From NCBI GenBank assembly GCA_963707015.1, contig CAVPOO010000007.1, forward strand, positions 574,518 to 638,517: a DNA stretch of 64,000 nt, in the 5' to 3' direction. Numbering within the stretch: the stretch's first letter is position 1; each line of letters begins with the position of its first letter. The position numbers were made by a program, and so were the translations under genes. This document shows positions 53,392 through 62,001 of this stretch, piece after piece. This stretch comes from CAVPOO01 sp963707015 (GTDB lineage: Bacteria; Pseudomonadota; Gammaproteobacteria; Thiohalobacterales; Thiohalobacteraceae). The notes below the pieces were generated by a model. It worked only from the letters and a program-made list of their open reading frames with translations. It did not search any database and had not been told where the DNA came from.

Positions 53392-53666
53392 CCTAGCCAC
53401 TGCCGACACTGAGGACCGGGAGACGACGCTAAAGCGCCTACGCCTCCAGGTGGCGGGCCTGAAAGCGGAAACCCGCAAACACCAGCAACGGCGTTGCCAA
53501 CTGCGCCGAATGCCGGAGGAAGAGCGCAAAAAGCTTTCAACCCGGCCTAAGGAAATTCCGCCAGCGGAATGTTCCATGACACAGATCAGTGAACACACTA
53601 TATGGAAGTGGTATTTTATTATTTAAACTGCAGTGGCTTGTGTAAGGTACCTACAGGGAAGGAATT

Positions 53667-55088
53667 ATGTACCGGCGCTTACTTAATATGCTCTGCGCAT
53701 GCTCGGTAATCGGCGTTTTTGTAGGAACGGAGGCAGCGGCGATTACATCCTCTGAATACCTCCCACTTACCGACGGCAATTTCTGGACCTATAGCATCGA
53801 TGGGTTTTCTACCACTACGCTTACAGTGGTGCCGGGTACGACGCTAATAAACGGCGTGGCAACAAAGGCGATACGTGACTCGGATGCAGGGGGTGACAAT
53901 TTTTTTACCAGCGATGCAAACGGAATAAGGCAACATGGCGAGTCCGATCCATCGCCCCCGTCGGACATGTTGACCTTCAGCCCTCCCATTGTGTACGTGC
54001 GGGGCGTTTCCCCCGTGCCGGATCAGATCAATAACGCCGGCACGGTGTCTATCAGTGATCCTGACATCAGCCCTCAGCCGCTCGTTTTTAACTACACGGA
54101 CACGTCCATTGTCGAAGCGATTGAAACGATCACGGTGCCAGCGGGCACTTTCAAGACTCTGAGAGTGCGGGACACCCTTCGCATCTTCGGCACCTCACAG
54201 GGGCTCACTTTCGACGAAACCATTGTCGAAACCGACTGGTACGCCAGGTACATTGGCGGCGTGCAAGCCGTAGTTACGTACACCAGCGGAACAGAGACGG
54301 CTATTTTGACGAGCACGAACGTCACTCCACCAATATTCTCTTCCATCCTCCCCAGCAGCCGGTCGGTTCAGGTGAATACGCCGGCCACGGCGTTCGTGAC
54401 TATTGTCAATCCCAGCGGAGCCACAGCGACTGGCTGCAGCCTCAGCCCAGTTACGAATCTGCCCGCAGTTTTTCTCTATCAGACGACCGATCCACTCACA
54501 AATACACTGACCGGGACTCCAAACACCCCGGCAACCATTGCGCCTGAAGCAAGCCAGAGTTTTGTAATGTCTTTTACGCCCACGGTAGCCTTTTCTCCAA
54601 CCGATGTGGAATTGCAGTTTGAATGCAGCAATACCGATGCGGCAACAACTTTCGTCGGGCTCAACACCTTGCTGTTGTCGGCATCCGATACGCCGATTCC
54701 GGACATCGTCGCCCTCGCAGCGACCACGTCAGGTGACGGCATCGCTAACATTGCTGGCGCGATGGGAAGCGGCGCATTTGCAGTAGCGGCTGCCAATGTG
54801 GGAGCAACAGGCCCTATTACAGCGTCGGTCGACACAGGCGGAGTCACTTTACCCGTGAGCCCTTCTATTTGTGAAACCAACCCGGCTACGGGTCTTTGCC
54901 TATCTCCTGCTCAATCAAGCGCCTTAACCACGATAAATTCGAATGACACAGCGACGTTTGCCATTTTCCTGAACGGGAGCGCCACCATCCCCTTCGACCC
55001 GGCAAACAACCGCATATTTGTGCGCTTTACTGATTTCAGTGGCGTAATCCGCGGGTCAACGAGTGTAGCGGTGCAGACAGTGCAGTGA
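53667..55088 (+). CDS. secreted beta-rich protein, hypothetical
   Basis: 473 residues with a Sec signal (LLNMLCACSVIGVFVGTEAA). Residues about 28-220 look like a domain of the YLPLTDGNFWTYSIDG type common in exported proteins. The rest is Ig-like, rich in Thr, Ser and Ala with repeated units (SILPSSRSVQVNTPATAFVT; PEASQSFVMSFTPTVAF). No anchor is seen. The gene is on the plus strand, against the ICE genes, and its codon use is less G+C-rich, so it is cargo. An AAGGAA lies before the ATG. Confidence 0.7.
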   Translation: MYRRLLNMLCACSVIGVFVGTEAAAITSSEYLPLTDGNFWTYSIDGFSTTTLTVVPGTTLINGVATKAIRDSDAGGDNFFTSDANGIRQHGESDPSPPSDMLTFSPPIVYVRGVSPVPDQINNAGTVSISDPDISPQPLVFNYTDTSIVEAIETITVPAGTFKTLRVRDTLRIFGTSQGLTFDETIVETDWYARYIGGVQAVVTYTSGTETAILTSTNVTPPIFSSILPSSRSVQVNTPATAFVTIVNPSGATATGCSLSPVTNLPAVFLYQTTDPLTNTLTGTPNTPATIAPEASQSFVMSFTPTVAFSPTDVELQFECSNTDAATTFVGLNTLLLSASDTPIPDIVALAATTSGDGIANIAGAMGSGAFAVAAANVGATGPITASVDTGGVTLPVSPSICETNPATGLCLSPAQSSALTTINSNDTATFAIFLNGSATIPFDPANNRIFVRFTDFSGVIRGSTSVAVQTVQ

Positions 55089-55159
55089 TCGGCCACACCT
55101 CCGTTGTTAGTAGCTGGACGACCGCAGACTAATATGTTGTTGGACGCTAGGAAAGACTG

Positions 55160-55918
55160 TTGCCAGGAGACGACCGCACATCCCTCGTAGGACCCGCGTT
55201 GACGGCGGCTTCTGTGCTGATTTCGGCCGCAGCTTTGGTGTGGTCATGGCAGCAAGATCGTCAGAATGTCATTAGATCTCAGGCACAAGAACTTCGGACG
55301 GTGATAGCCGATACAATTGCCGCTTTTGACCGTCTTGAGAGTGTTTCGTTGTTACTATTTGATGAAGTGCAGCCTGACCTAGTAGAGGCAAGCGAGAAAG
55401 TTGCCACCGATCTCGGCCTTCTCCCCATTCCTGCTCGCGACTTCTTGTGGCGGAGGATCAATGAACGCAAGCTTCAAGTCCTACAATCGATTGTAACCTC
55501 TGATATTGCGGACCGAGTTGCTAGGCTCTACGCGTACCATCCTGCGGCTTACACTGCTAGTCGTCGCGCAGTCGAGCGCCAGAGAAACGTATTTCAAAGT
55601 ACTGTTGACGAACTCCTTACGCTAACCCAACGTAATATATTGGGAGTTGCGAGCAACCGGGACAATTATCGGACAGCCGATCTCGGCAACGAGCTGAGGG
55701 GAACGACGTTGACATGTGAGGCGTATTTTCGGGACGAGTCGAGTAAGGCCTTAGCGCCAATTCGTGCCTACCTAGCTTCCTTGGTCGCTGCCTCTGACCG
55801 GACACTTTTGCAACGCAGCTTACTTCCCGAGGAAGCGAAGGTAGAGACCGCCCAACAAAGTGCCGCAACCAACGCCAAGACGCTATGCGGTGTGAAAGAA
55901 TTTAATCTTGGTCGTTAA
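55160..55918 (+). CDS. single-pass membrane protein, hypothetical
   Basis: 252 residues read from TTG 55160 with AGGAAAG before it. One N-terminal helix (ALTAASVLISAAALVWSWQQ) is followed by a helical domain (SQAQELRTVIADTIAAFDRL, SRRAVERQRNVFQSTVDELL). The layout resembles small stress or defence membrane proteins, but I recognise no family. It follows the secreted protein gene by 71 bp in the same direction and is a likely co-cargo. Confidence 0.55.
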   Translation: MPGDDRTSLVGPALTAASVLISAAALVWSWQQDRQNVIRSQAQELRTVIADTIAAFDRLESVSLLLFDEVQPDLVEASEKVATDLGLLPIPARDFLWRRINERKLQVLQSIVTSDIADRVARLYAYHPAAYTASRRAVERQRNVFQSTVDELLTLTQRNILGVASNRDNYRTADLGNELRGTTLTCEAYFRDESSKALAPIRAYLASLVAASDRTLLQRSLLPEEAKVETAQQSAATNAKTLCGVKEFNLGR

Positions 55919-56098
55919 GGTCGGATATACATTGGTAAACAGTTGTTCGATGATACCGCGCCGAGTGCGCAAGAAGAGTCGTATTCCCGAAGTTCGCATC
56001 CTACAGTATCACCGAAAAACGATTCGGCAGACAGGTCGTTGGATGTGTTGGACATGGTGCTACTCCTTTGAAAGATGAACACCGGGTGGCACCTCCTC

Positions 56099-56132
56099 CC
56101 CTACCGGGAAAAGAAAGCCTTTCCCGGTAGGG
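56099..56132 (-). terminator. 13-bp-arm hairpin after radC-like gene
   Basis: CCCTACCGGGAAA, eight bases, TTTCCCGGTAGGG, 20 bp past the stop of the minus-strand RadC gene. The arms are perfect. There is no long T-tract after it, so termination strength is uncertain. Confidence 0.6.
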
Positions 56133-56152
56133 TATGTGAAACATCAGTAACT

Positions 56153-56668
56153 TCAGATCAATCCAAGCTCGGCGAAAGAGACCGACTCGCCGGCAGAGAC
56201 CACAAAGTGGTCCAGCACCCGCACATCCACCAGTGCAAGGGCATCCTTGAGTCGGCGAGTAATCGCCTCGTCCGCATGGCTTGGCTCGGCAACCCCCGAG
56301 GGGTGGTTGTGGAACAAGACCATGGCGGCTGCGTTCACCTTCAATGCATGTTGTACGACAACGCGTGGATGGATCGAAGCGCCGTCGATGGTGCCTTGAA
56401 ACAACTCCCGCACAGCGATGACCCGGTGGCGATTGTCGAGAAACACAACGCCAAACACCTCATTCTGATAATCCGCCAGTCGAAGCCGCAGGTAGTTCCC
56501 CGTCGCCTCCGGATTACTCAGGGGCCTGCCGGCCCGATGCTTGATCGCCAGTACTTTCATCGCCAACGTGACCGCCGATTGTTTCTCCGCATCATTAAGG
56601 TCTGATGGTTTCAGACCGGAGAACCGGTCCTCCACCGTGGTCTCAACGGACAGATCCGTTTTTTTCAT
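56153..56668 (-). CDS. radC: RadC/JAB-domain protein of the ICE
   Basis: 171 residues from ATG 56668, which has AAGGAGAT before it; the frame is open to 56749. The JAB/MPN metalloprotease-like motif is complete: HALKVNAAAMVLFHNHPSGV, AEPSHADEAITRRLKDAL, HFVVSAGESVSFAELGL, with His-x-His and downstream Asp for zinc. ICE-borne RadC proteins are common, their biochemical role is unsettled. It is separated from DUF3577 by a hairpin. Confidence 0.9.
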   Translation of the reverse strand: MKKTDLSVETTVEDRFSGLKPSDLNDAEKQSAVTLAMKVLAIKHRAGRPLSNPEATGNYLRLRLADYQNEVFGVVFLDNRHRVIAVRELFQGTIDGASIHPRVVVQHALKVNAAAMVLFHNHPSGVAEPSHADEAITRRLKDALALVDVRVLDHFVVSAGESVSFAELGLI

Positions 56669-56738
56669 GACTGATCTCCTTACTATGATCGGGAGACCAA
56701 TCCCTCGGGGGATGATCCCCCGCTGGGTTGAAGAAGGT

Positions 56739-56763
56739 GGCCGGATCACTGAGTGATCCGGCC
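56739..56763 (-). terminator. 12-bp-arm hairpin after DUF3577 gene
   Basis: GGCCGGATCACT, one base, AGTGATCCGGCC, starting 11 bp past the DUF3577 stop on the minus strand. Likely a terminator or transcript-processing stem between DUF3577 and radC. Confidence 0.6.
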
Positions 56764-56773
56764 GGTGGTGACG

Positions 56774-57178
56774 TTACGCCGCGTTGTCTTGCGCGGAGTA
56801 GAACAGTTGCCCGTCGACCTTGGCCCATGCGACCCGCAATAGTCTGGCCTTCAGGCTTATGCCGGTCTCGCCGGCCTTGTCACCATTCTTGAAGGTGAAG
56901 GCTTCGGCATAGAGATCACTGAGCCTGAAGCCGATCAGCACCTTCGCACTGTCCTCGACGGCCGGTTTCAGCTTGCGCACGATGTCGTGCGCCTGCTTGC
57001 CGGACACGCGACACTCGAAATGCGTGTACTGGACGTTGTCGACACTACCCCGAAGGGCAGCGATGGTGACACTGAGGAAGGTATCCCCCTCGTTCGGCGT
57101 CACTTCCCGGATCCGGTTGAGATAACCGATACCCTGGGTGTGAAGATCGAAATACTGCTTGGTTTCGTTGGTTGACAT
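56774..57178 (-). CDS. DUF3577 (STY4534-type) ICE protein
   Basis: 134 residues. The family text is plain: YFDLHTQGIGYLNRIREVTP, FLSVTIAALRGSVDNVQYTH, FECRVSGKQAHDIVRKLKPA and FRLSDLYAEAFTFKNGDKAG. It resembles single-strand-binding-type OB-fold proteins of ICE replication islands. The AAGGAGAAAG before the ATG is strong, so it is well expressed. Confidence 0.9.
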   Translation of the reverse strand: MSTNETKQYFDLHTQGIGYLNRIREVTPNEGDTFLSVTIAALRGSVDNVQYTHFECRVSGKQAHDIVRKLKPAVEDSAKVLIGFRLSDLYAEAFTFKNGDKAGETGISLKARLLRVAWAKVDGQLFYSAQDNAA

Positions 57179-57279
57179 AGCGCTTTCTCCTTAAGGATTG
57201 GAAACCCGGAGCAAGCACATCCCTGACGGGATTGCTTCCCCGGCAGGGTGATTGGATCGGATGTACTCCCGATCGCTTC

Positions 57280-57383
57280 GAAGATGGACCGACGGCAATG
57301 TCATGAAACAATGCCGCTGTGCACATGTTGCACGGCCCGAAGGTGCCTCGATTGCCACTGAACCGCAGTGACCACGGATAAAA
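57280..57383 (-). repeat. ICE leader-like element, copy B
   Basis: Counterpart of 52449-52541: GAAGATGGACC, GCCCGAA, ATTGCCACTGAACCGCAGTG, ACCACGG, TAAAA in the same order. The CACTG-CAGTG stem is kept although the arms' outer bases differ. It lies between the ParM-like stop and the DUF3577 start. Confidence 0.6.
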
Positions 57384-57401
57384 CCGGTATGATGGCTGCA
57401 C

Positions 57402-58421
57402 TCAGGCCTCTGATGCGGCCTCGCAGACGTAGCGCAGATACTTCAGCATCCCGCGCGCATTCGCGAAGGCCGGATGCTCAGCAACCGCCTGGTTCGGAAA
57501 CCAATCCCGTAGGTGCGCCGCGAGCGCGACCGTGCCGCCACCCACGAAGAGGATGTGCTCGAGTTCCGCGCCCCGTCCCAGCTGCCGTTGTGTCTCAGCG
57601 AGCAGACGCTCGACAAGCTGCCGCTGCGCCGTCGTCACCAGGTCCGCTACGTCGTGGTCCTTGCCAAACAATCTGACACGACCGCGTTGAACCGCCGCCT
57701 CGACCGCGCGCTCGCTCACGACGTCCATGTCGAATCGACTGCGAATGCCTTCGGTCACCTCCCGCTTCACGTCCAGCAGTCCACAACGCAGCGAACCCGA
57801 CGAACCGTGCTGGACCGCCTGGTCCGCCACGACGACGACATCGGTCGTGCGCCCGCCGATGTCGACCATGGCCACGGGTACGTGAAGGCGCTCGGACGCC
57901 AACTGTACCCCGTCCTCGGATTCCGTAATGACATGGTCGTACCACGCGGCCAGCGCCTCCGGGATGACGTCATGAAAGGCAATGGCCGCCGGCAGACGAG
58001 CGTCGATCGGGTGCACCGCCCGCCTGAGGCTGTCGCGTTTCTTGGCCAAGACCGCCTCGCGTCGACTGCCATCCTTGAGATAGAAACTGCTCACCGGCAA
58101 TCCCGACACCGCATGCAGGGAGTGGCCGCCGAGCCCCGCCTGCTGCAAACCGTGCTGTACGATGGCGCGGTTGAGACCGGAGAACGGATAGGCGTCGAAG
58201 TAGGTGGGCTCGCCGTCCACCTCACCCACGGCAAACAACTGGTCCTCGGTCTCGTACTCGAAGATGCGCTGTTCGGCATTATCGATCCAGGTGACGTTGG
58301 CTCGTCCCAGCCGGGCCCGCGAAGGGACCGCGACCAGCCGCCCGTCCGGTAACGCCAGCTTGGTAAAGGCGTAACCGTCATCCAGGCCTACGCTCACGGG
58401 ATTCATCTGCTGCTCTGACAC
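57402..58421 (-). CDS. parM: ParM/StbA-like actin-type segregation ATPase
   Basis: About 339 residues. I use GTG 58421, which has GAGGAGGG at good spacing; ATG 58406 (MNPVSVGLDDG) or 58442 are options. The actin-fold motifs are VGLDDGYAFTKLALPDG (phosphate 1), VAMVDIGGRTTDVVVVAD (phosphate 2) and EHILFVGGGTVALAAHL (adenosine). It probably forms filaments that segregate the excised, replicating ICE. The small gene just upstream would be its DNA-binding adaptor. Confidence 0.88.
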   Translation of the reverse strand: MSEQQMNPVSVGLDDGYAFTKLALPDGRLVAVPSRARLGRANVTWIDNAEQRIFEYETEDQLFAVGEVDGEPTYFDAYPFSGLNRAIVQHGLQQAGLGGHSLHAVSGLPVSSFYLKDGSRREAVLAKKRDSLRRAVHPIDARLPAAIAFHDVIPEALAAWYDHVITESEDGVQLASERLHVPVAMVDIGGRTTDVVVVADQAVQHGSSGSLRCGLLDVKREVTEGIRSRFDMDVVSERAVEAAVQRGRVRLFGKDHDVADLVTTAQRQLVERLLAETQRQLGRGAELEHILFVGGGTVALAAHLRDWFPNQAVAEHPAFANARGMLKYLRYVCEAASEA

Positions 58422-58450
58422 GCTTGCCCTCCTCTGTTCCATGTGATGTG

Positions 58451-58846
58451 CTACCCCACGACCTTGCGCAGGTGCGCGAACGGTTTGTCTACGCCGCCCG
58501 CTGCCACGTGGCTCGGTGGGGCTTGGTTTGACTGCTGACGGTTTGCTCTTGCGACCCGCTTCGGGTGTGCTGACCCAGCCGACCGATCGCCGAAGTCGAA
58601 ACCCGAACCAGGCGATGGCTGCACCCGACGTTGCGCGACGAGGTGCTCCGGTGCTATTCCATTCAGCCGCCGAACCACGCGGCACTCGGCCAGAAATCCC
58701 TGGATGAGCAGAGTACGAATCCAGTCCGGGTGCCGGCGCTTGGGCACCGTGTTCAGTCGCTTCAGGATCAAGGCCTCGATCAGCATGCCGGGATCCAGCC
58801 GTACGCTGACGCGTCGTCCTTCAAGGTCAGTTCGGGTTGCCGCCAT
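58451..58846 (-). CDS. ParR/StbB-like adaptor, RHH type
   Basis: About 131 residues from ATG 58846 (GGGAG before it); a longer frame exists to 58960. The N-terminal half (RRVSVRLDPGMLIEALILKR, RHPDWIRTLLIQGFLAEC) fits a ribbon-helix-helix DNA-binding domain, as in ParR-like partners of ParM. The Pro/Gln-rich C-terminal half is probably disordered and would touch the filament. It is placed just before the ParM-like gene. Confidence 0.7.
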   Translation of the reverse strand: MAATRTDLEGRRVSVRLDPGMLIEALILKRLNTVPKRRHPDWIRTLLIQGFLAECRVVRRLNGIAPEHLVAQRRVQPSPGSGFDFGDRSAGSAHPKRVARANRQQSNQAPPSHVAAGGVDKPFAHLRKVVG

Positions 58847-58952
58847 CGTTGCTCCCATGGGTTCGCTATGTATCTGATTCTGGAATCGGCAACGCGATAA
58901 GACAGCAACCATCGGCTGCAAGGGGTGTTGCGGTTTCGAGCATCGGCATCGT

Positions 58953-59723
58953 TCAGGCATTCACGGATCGCGGTTGAAGGTGCACGTGTTGCGCGAAACC
59001 CGAGGCCGGCATGGGACGGTCGGGCGCGTGCGGTGCCCGCAGCGCTCCACTGACGACAGCCGCTGGCACTTTGCCCATACTCGCCTGGGCCTTTGAATAC
59101 CTGGCCGTGCCCTGAGATACGTCCTCGCGGGTGACGCCCGTCAAGCGGTATCCCAATGGGCTCAAGAAGGCGCGCCGCAGTTGGCGACCACCCGATGCAA
59201 GGACACGTGCCGCCTCATCACGGGCTATGACGCCGATGTGCTGGGCAGTGAGCACGGCACGCACGAGTCGATCGTAGTGCGCGACCAGGTGCGCACCCCG
59301 ATAGGCGTACGGGTTGCTGAAGCGCAGAGGTGTGCGAACGGGTCGCACGGAGGCGCCTGGCGTTGCGCTGATCGCGTCAATAACCGTCAGGTGAGTCTGT
59401 ATGGCGTCGAATGCGGCTTGCACCGCCTGGTCGGCCACGTCGAGCGCGTTGTGCACCTTGACTAACCACCAATCTGCGTAAGGATCATCGGCCCTTGCCC
59501 CGTGCCAGATGACACGCAGCCGGTTCGCAAACCCGATCAGACCCATGATGGCCGGCTTATCTACCGTACCCGATCGCCCCTTGACCATCCGCTGCGCCTG
59601 GCGCGTCTCGAGCGTGAGGGTCACGACCGCGCGCAAGGCACCCGGCTGCCCTTCAGCCGCAGGTGATTCTGCATGGCTCTGCGTAGGCACCCCGGGTGCG
59701 GTATTGGTGTCCTGTTGACTCAA
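58953..59723 (-). CDS. TIGR03761 (PFL_4669) ICE protein
   Basis: 256 residues. The family text is present: LTLETRQAQRMVKGRSGT, AIMGLIGFANRLRVIWHGAR, DDPYADWWLVKVHNALDVAD and PYAYRGAHLVAHYDRLVRAV. It belongs to the replication/maintenance block of PFGI-1-class ICEs, with unknown reaction. Upstream lies a duplicated 160-bp unit with a perfect palindrome, so its expression is likely controlled there. Confidence 0.9.
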   Translation of the reverse strand: MSQQDTNTAPGVPTQSHAESPAAEGQPGALRAVVTLTLETRQAQRMVKGRSGTVDKPAIMGLIGFANRLRVIWHGARADDPYADWWLVKVHNALDVADQAVQAAFDAIQTHLTVIDAISATPGASVRPVRTPLRFSNPYAYRGAHLVAHYDRLVRAVLTAQHIGVIARDEAARVLASGGRQLRRAFLSPLGYRLTGVTREDVSQGTARYSKAQASMGKVPAAVVSGALRAPHAPDRPMPASGFAQHVHLQPRSVNA

Positions 59724-59904
59724 AGCAATGGCCTCTTAATCTGTCGCCGCCGCTGGATAAATCATCAAAGGCTACACTGAGCCCTATTCGCGCTACCAAG
59801 GAAAGAAGAAACGACGCCCAAGCCCGGCGTGGTTTTCAGCACTAAAATTCGAAACGACTGCTTGATGAATGGGGTGAAGCCGCATTGAGGCGACAAGAAA
59901 ATGG

Positions 59905-59923
59905 ATTATTACAGTGTAATAAT
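59905..59923. promoter_or_regulatory. operator-like palindrome, copy 1
   Basis: ATTATTACAGTGTAATAAT, perfect 9-bp arms around one G. It is 182 bp before the TIGR03761 start. Confidence 0.7.
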
Positions 59924-60063
59924 TGTCGAGGCGCCTGACTCTCGCTCAGGGACTGTGCTTCGACAGGAGACACAATGCCCGATCCCGGGGTGTTTCGGTG
60001 TCAATGGAAGCAATCGACCGTGTCGTGAATGGGAGAAAACCGCTGTGCGGCGGCAAGAGCAGG

Positions 60064-60084
60064 AATTATTACAGTGTAATAATT
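60064..60084. promoter_or_regulatory. operator-like palindrome, copy 2
   Basis: The same palindrome with one more matching base on each side (10-bp arms). It lies 22 bp past the STY4528 stop, and could also act as a weak transcript end. Confidence 0.7.
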
Positions 60085-60105
60085 CTCGGGGCGCTGGCCG
60101 CGCGT

Positions 60106-61359
60106 TCAGGAATTGCGCGCGGAAGCGTAATTGGAGGGTGGCAGACCCAACACTTTGCGCGCTTCGGCGAAGGGACTCTCGCCAGTGGCCGTGCGCGCAC
60201 GGGGTCGGCGACGGACTTCCTCCCGTGTTCGAGCCGTCTGCCGACAGAGTTCTTCCTCCTGCGCGCGTCGCGCTCGCTCACCCTGGACCTTGAGACCCAG
60301 GTTGAGTTGGAAACCGCCGGCCTTGACCTGGGTGCAGAGGTGATGAAGGTAGCGCAGTTCGTCGTACACGGGTTTGGCGCCTTCTCTCTCGGCGCGAAAG
60401 CGACCCTCGAGTTCGTCCAAGACCGACTGGCGCTGCTCCGCCGGCACACTGGCGAGGTAACGTGCGGCAATCTCGCGCTGATCGGCGATTAAGCGGCGCG
60501 GGTAAATCAGCGATGCACGTCCCGGGTCCGTGTTCAATTTTTGCAACGGTTTTGTCTTTGTGGTTGTAGTTATATTTATATTTATATAACTACTACTACC
60601 GACCAACTTCGATTTTTGAGGGCTCACATTTCGAAGTCGGTCCGTATTGTTCCCCGAGTCCTGGTCCCGGTGGTTCATTGGCCTTGCGGGCGATCGGTTT
60701 GCGAGCCTAGGCAGCACGGTGGCACTGAAGCTAAGATAGCGTCGCGGGCCCGCCTCGCGCGCCACCTCGCATCGTTGCGCCGTCGCGGGCAGCGGTGCGA
60801 GGATGTCGACCCCCGCCTCGCTGTCGTCATCGATGGAGGCCAGGACGAGGTCGGCCACCTTGCGCACGCGTGCATGATGGTGCTGGCGGGCCGCTTTCAC
60901 GAATGCCAGATAGTCGGGATCGAGATGCATCGCGTCGGCAAGCGGCAGCGGCTGGTCATGCAGCGCGTAGACGTTTCCACGAAAGCGACCGACGCCGTCT
61001 CTGACCTGCGTGCACACGGACAACCATCGGGTCACACGCAGCAGGGCAATCGCCCTGGACACTGTGGCGGGTGAGGCGATATTGGCTTGGCGGGCAATCG
61101 CGTTGTAGCTCGGGAATGCGCTGCTCATCCCCACGGCCTGACCGTGTTGACAGATCACCATCCACACAACCTTGTCCACCGGTTCCAAAACCGGATCTTG
61201 CACCAGGCGTGCCGGAAACACTTCATGCCCGTTACTCAGGAAAAGCAAGGCATCGGCCCTTAGAGCATTAGTGGTCTCCTGGATCTGCGAGAGCGTCCGG
61301 CGAATCAGCGCATCGAGGGCTCGTGTCGCCGGTCGAAGCTTAGGCTCAGACGGGGACAT
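60106..61359 (-). CDS. STY4528-family island replication protein
   Basis: 417 residues. The N-terminal 100-150 residues have a winged-helix look (QHGQAVGMSSAFPSYNAIAR, IASPATVSRAIALLRVTRWL), as in STY4528 proteins of ICEs and pathogenicity islands. A flexible middle follows, with the odd low-complexity SSSYININITTTTKTKP. The C-terminal helical part is SVPAEQRQSVLDELEGRFRA, RYLHHLCTQVKAGGFQLNLG. The family is thought to take part in replication of the excised element. It lies 9 bp after DUF2857. Confidence 0.88.
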   Translation of the reverse strand: MSPSEPKLRPATRALDALIRRTLSQIQETTNALRADALLFLSNGHEVFPARLVQDPVLEPVDKVVWMVICQHGQAVGMSSAFPSYNAIARQANIASPATVSRAIALLRVTRWLSVCTQVRDGVGRFRGNVYALHDQPLPLADAMHLDPDYLAFVKAARQHHHARVRKVADLVLASIDDDSEAGVDILAPLPATAQRCEVAREAGPRRYLSFSATVLPRLANRSPARPMNHRDQDSGNNTDRLRNVSPQKSKLVGSSSYININITTTTKTKPLQKLNTDPGRASLIYPRRLIADQREIAARYLASVPAEQRQSVLDELEGRFRAEREGAKPVYDELRYLHHLCTQVKAGGFQLNLGLKVQGERARRAQEEELCRQTARTREEVRRRPRARTATGESPFAEARKVLGLPPSNYASARNS

Positions 61360-61368
61360 AGGCGCGGA

Positions 61369-62001
61369 TCAAGGGTTGCCCGGTTCCCGGTCTGAGCTCT
61401 CGTTCTGCGTCGTGGGTATGACACCTTCGTGCGAGAGATCGCCATACTCGGCCCAGCGTTGCGTCAGGTGCCACACGGCGCGCAGCGATGCGCCGGTGTC
61501 CTCGCCGAGGGCCAGATAGTCTTCAGGTGTCAGGGACGCGGTCGCATCTTCCTTCACACGTTCGGACCAGGCCTGCCAGACCGCGTGGGACGTCGCCTCG
61601 TCCGGCTCAGCCGGCCTGCCGACGGACGGATGCACCGTCAGCAGCCGGCGTAGCCGCGTATACTCTCGCGAACCGACGCCGAACAGGCTGCGCATCATCT
61701 CCAGTGGTGCATCCGCTTGGATGAGGTCGCGTTGAACCGCTTCGAGTTCTCGTTCTCGACGCAGGTGTGCCAACATGGGCCAGTAGACCGCCCGGTCGAG
61801 CTGTATAGTGAGGCAATGCGCCTGCAGCGAGCCGGCGCGATACAGGTCGGCCAGATTCACATCGCGTAGCGCGGCAACCTCCTCGGGACCGAAGTTCATG
61901 CCGCGCAGTGCGTGCTGATCACCTTCGGCCAGACACCGGATGGCGTACAGCAAGACCGCCATGACCAGTTCTGATTCCTTGGTCCCGGCCGCCGTCGTCA
62001 T
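61369..62001 (-). CDS. DUF2857-type ICE protein
   Basis: 210 residues. Family-like text: LLYAIRCLAEGDQHALRGMN, FGPEEVAALRDVNLADLYRA and QADAPLEMMRSLFGVGSREY, which resembles a helix-turn-helix (regulator of the FlhC-like shape). Its start overlaps the ParB stop by 4 bases (ATGA). It usually lies between ParB and STY4528 in these elements. A role in control of ICE genes is likely but not shown. Confidence 0.85.
   Translation of the reverse strand: MTTAAGTKESELVMAVLLYAIRCLAEGDQHALRGMNFGPEEVAALRDVNLADLYRAGSLQAHCLTIQLDRAVYWPMLAHLRRERELEAVQRDLIQADAPLEMMRSLFGVGSREYTRLRRLLTVHPSVGRPAEPDEATSHAVWQAWSERVKEDATASLTPEDYLALGEDTGASLRAVWHLTQRWAEYGDLSHEGVIPTTQNESSDREPGNP

Larger units (their letters stand above)
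59824..60110. repeat. tandem degenerate 160-bp duplication with conserved palindromes
   Basis: Bases 59861-59950 align without gaps to 60021-60110 at an offset of exactly 160. The similarity fades towards 59824 and 59984 on the left. Outside the palindrome the copies differ a lot, but the palindrome is kept. The second copy reaches into the last codons of the STY4528 gene. Confidence 0.75.

Noticed and set aside
57513..58352. 279-residue plus-strand frame
   Set aside because: Antisense to the ParM-like gene.
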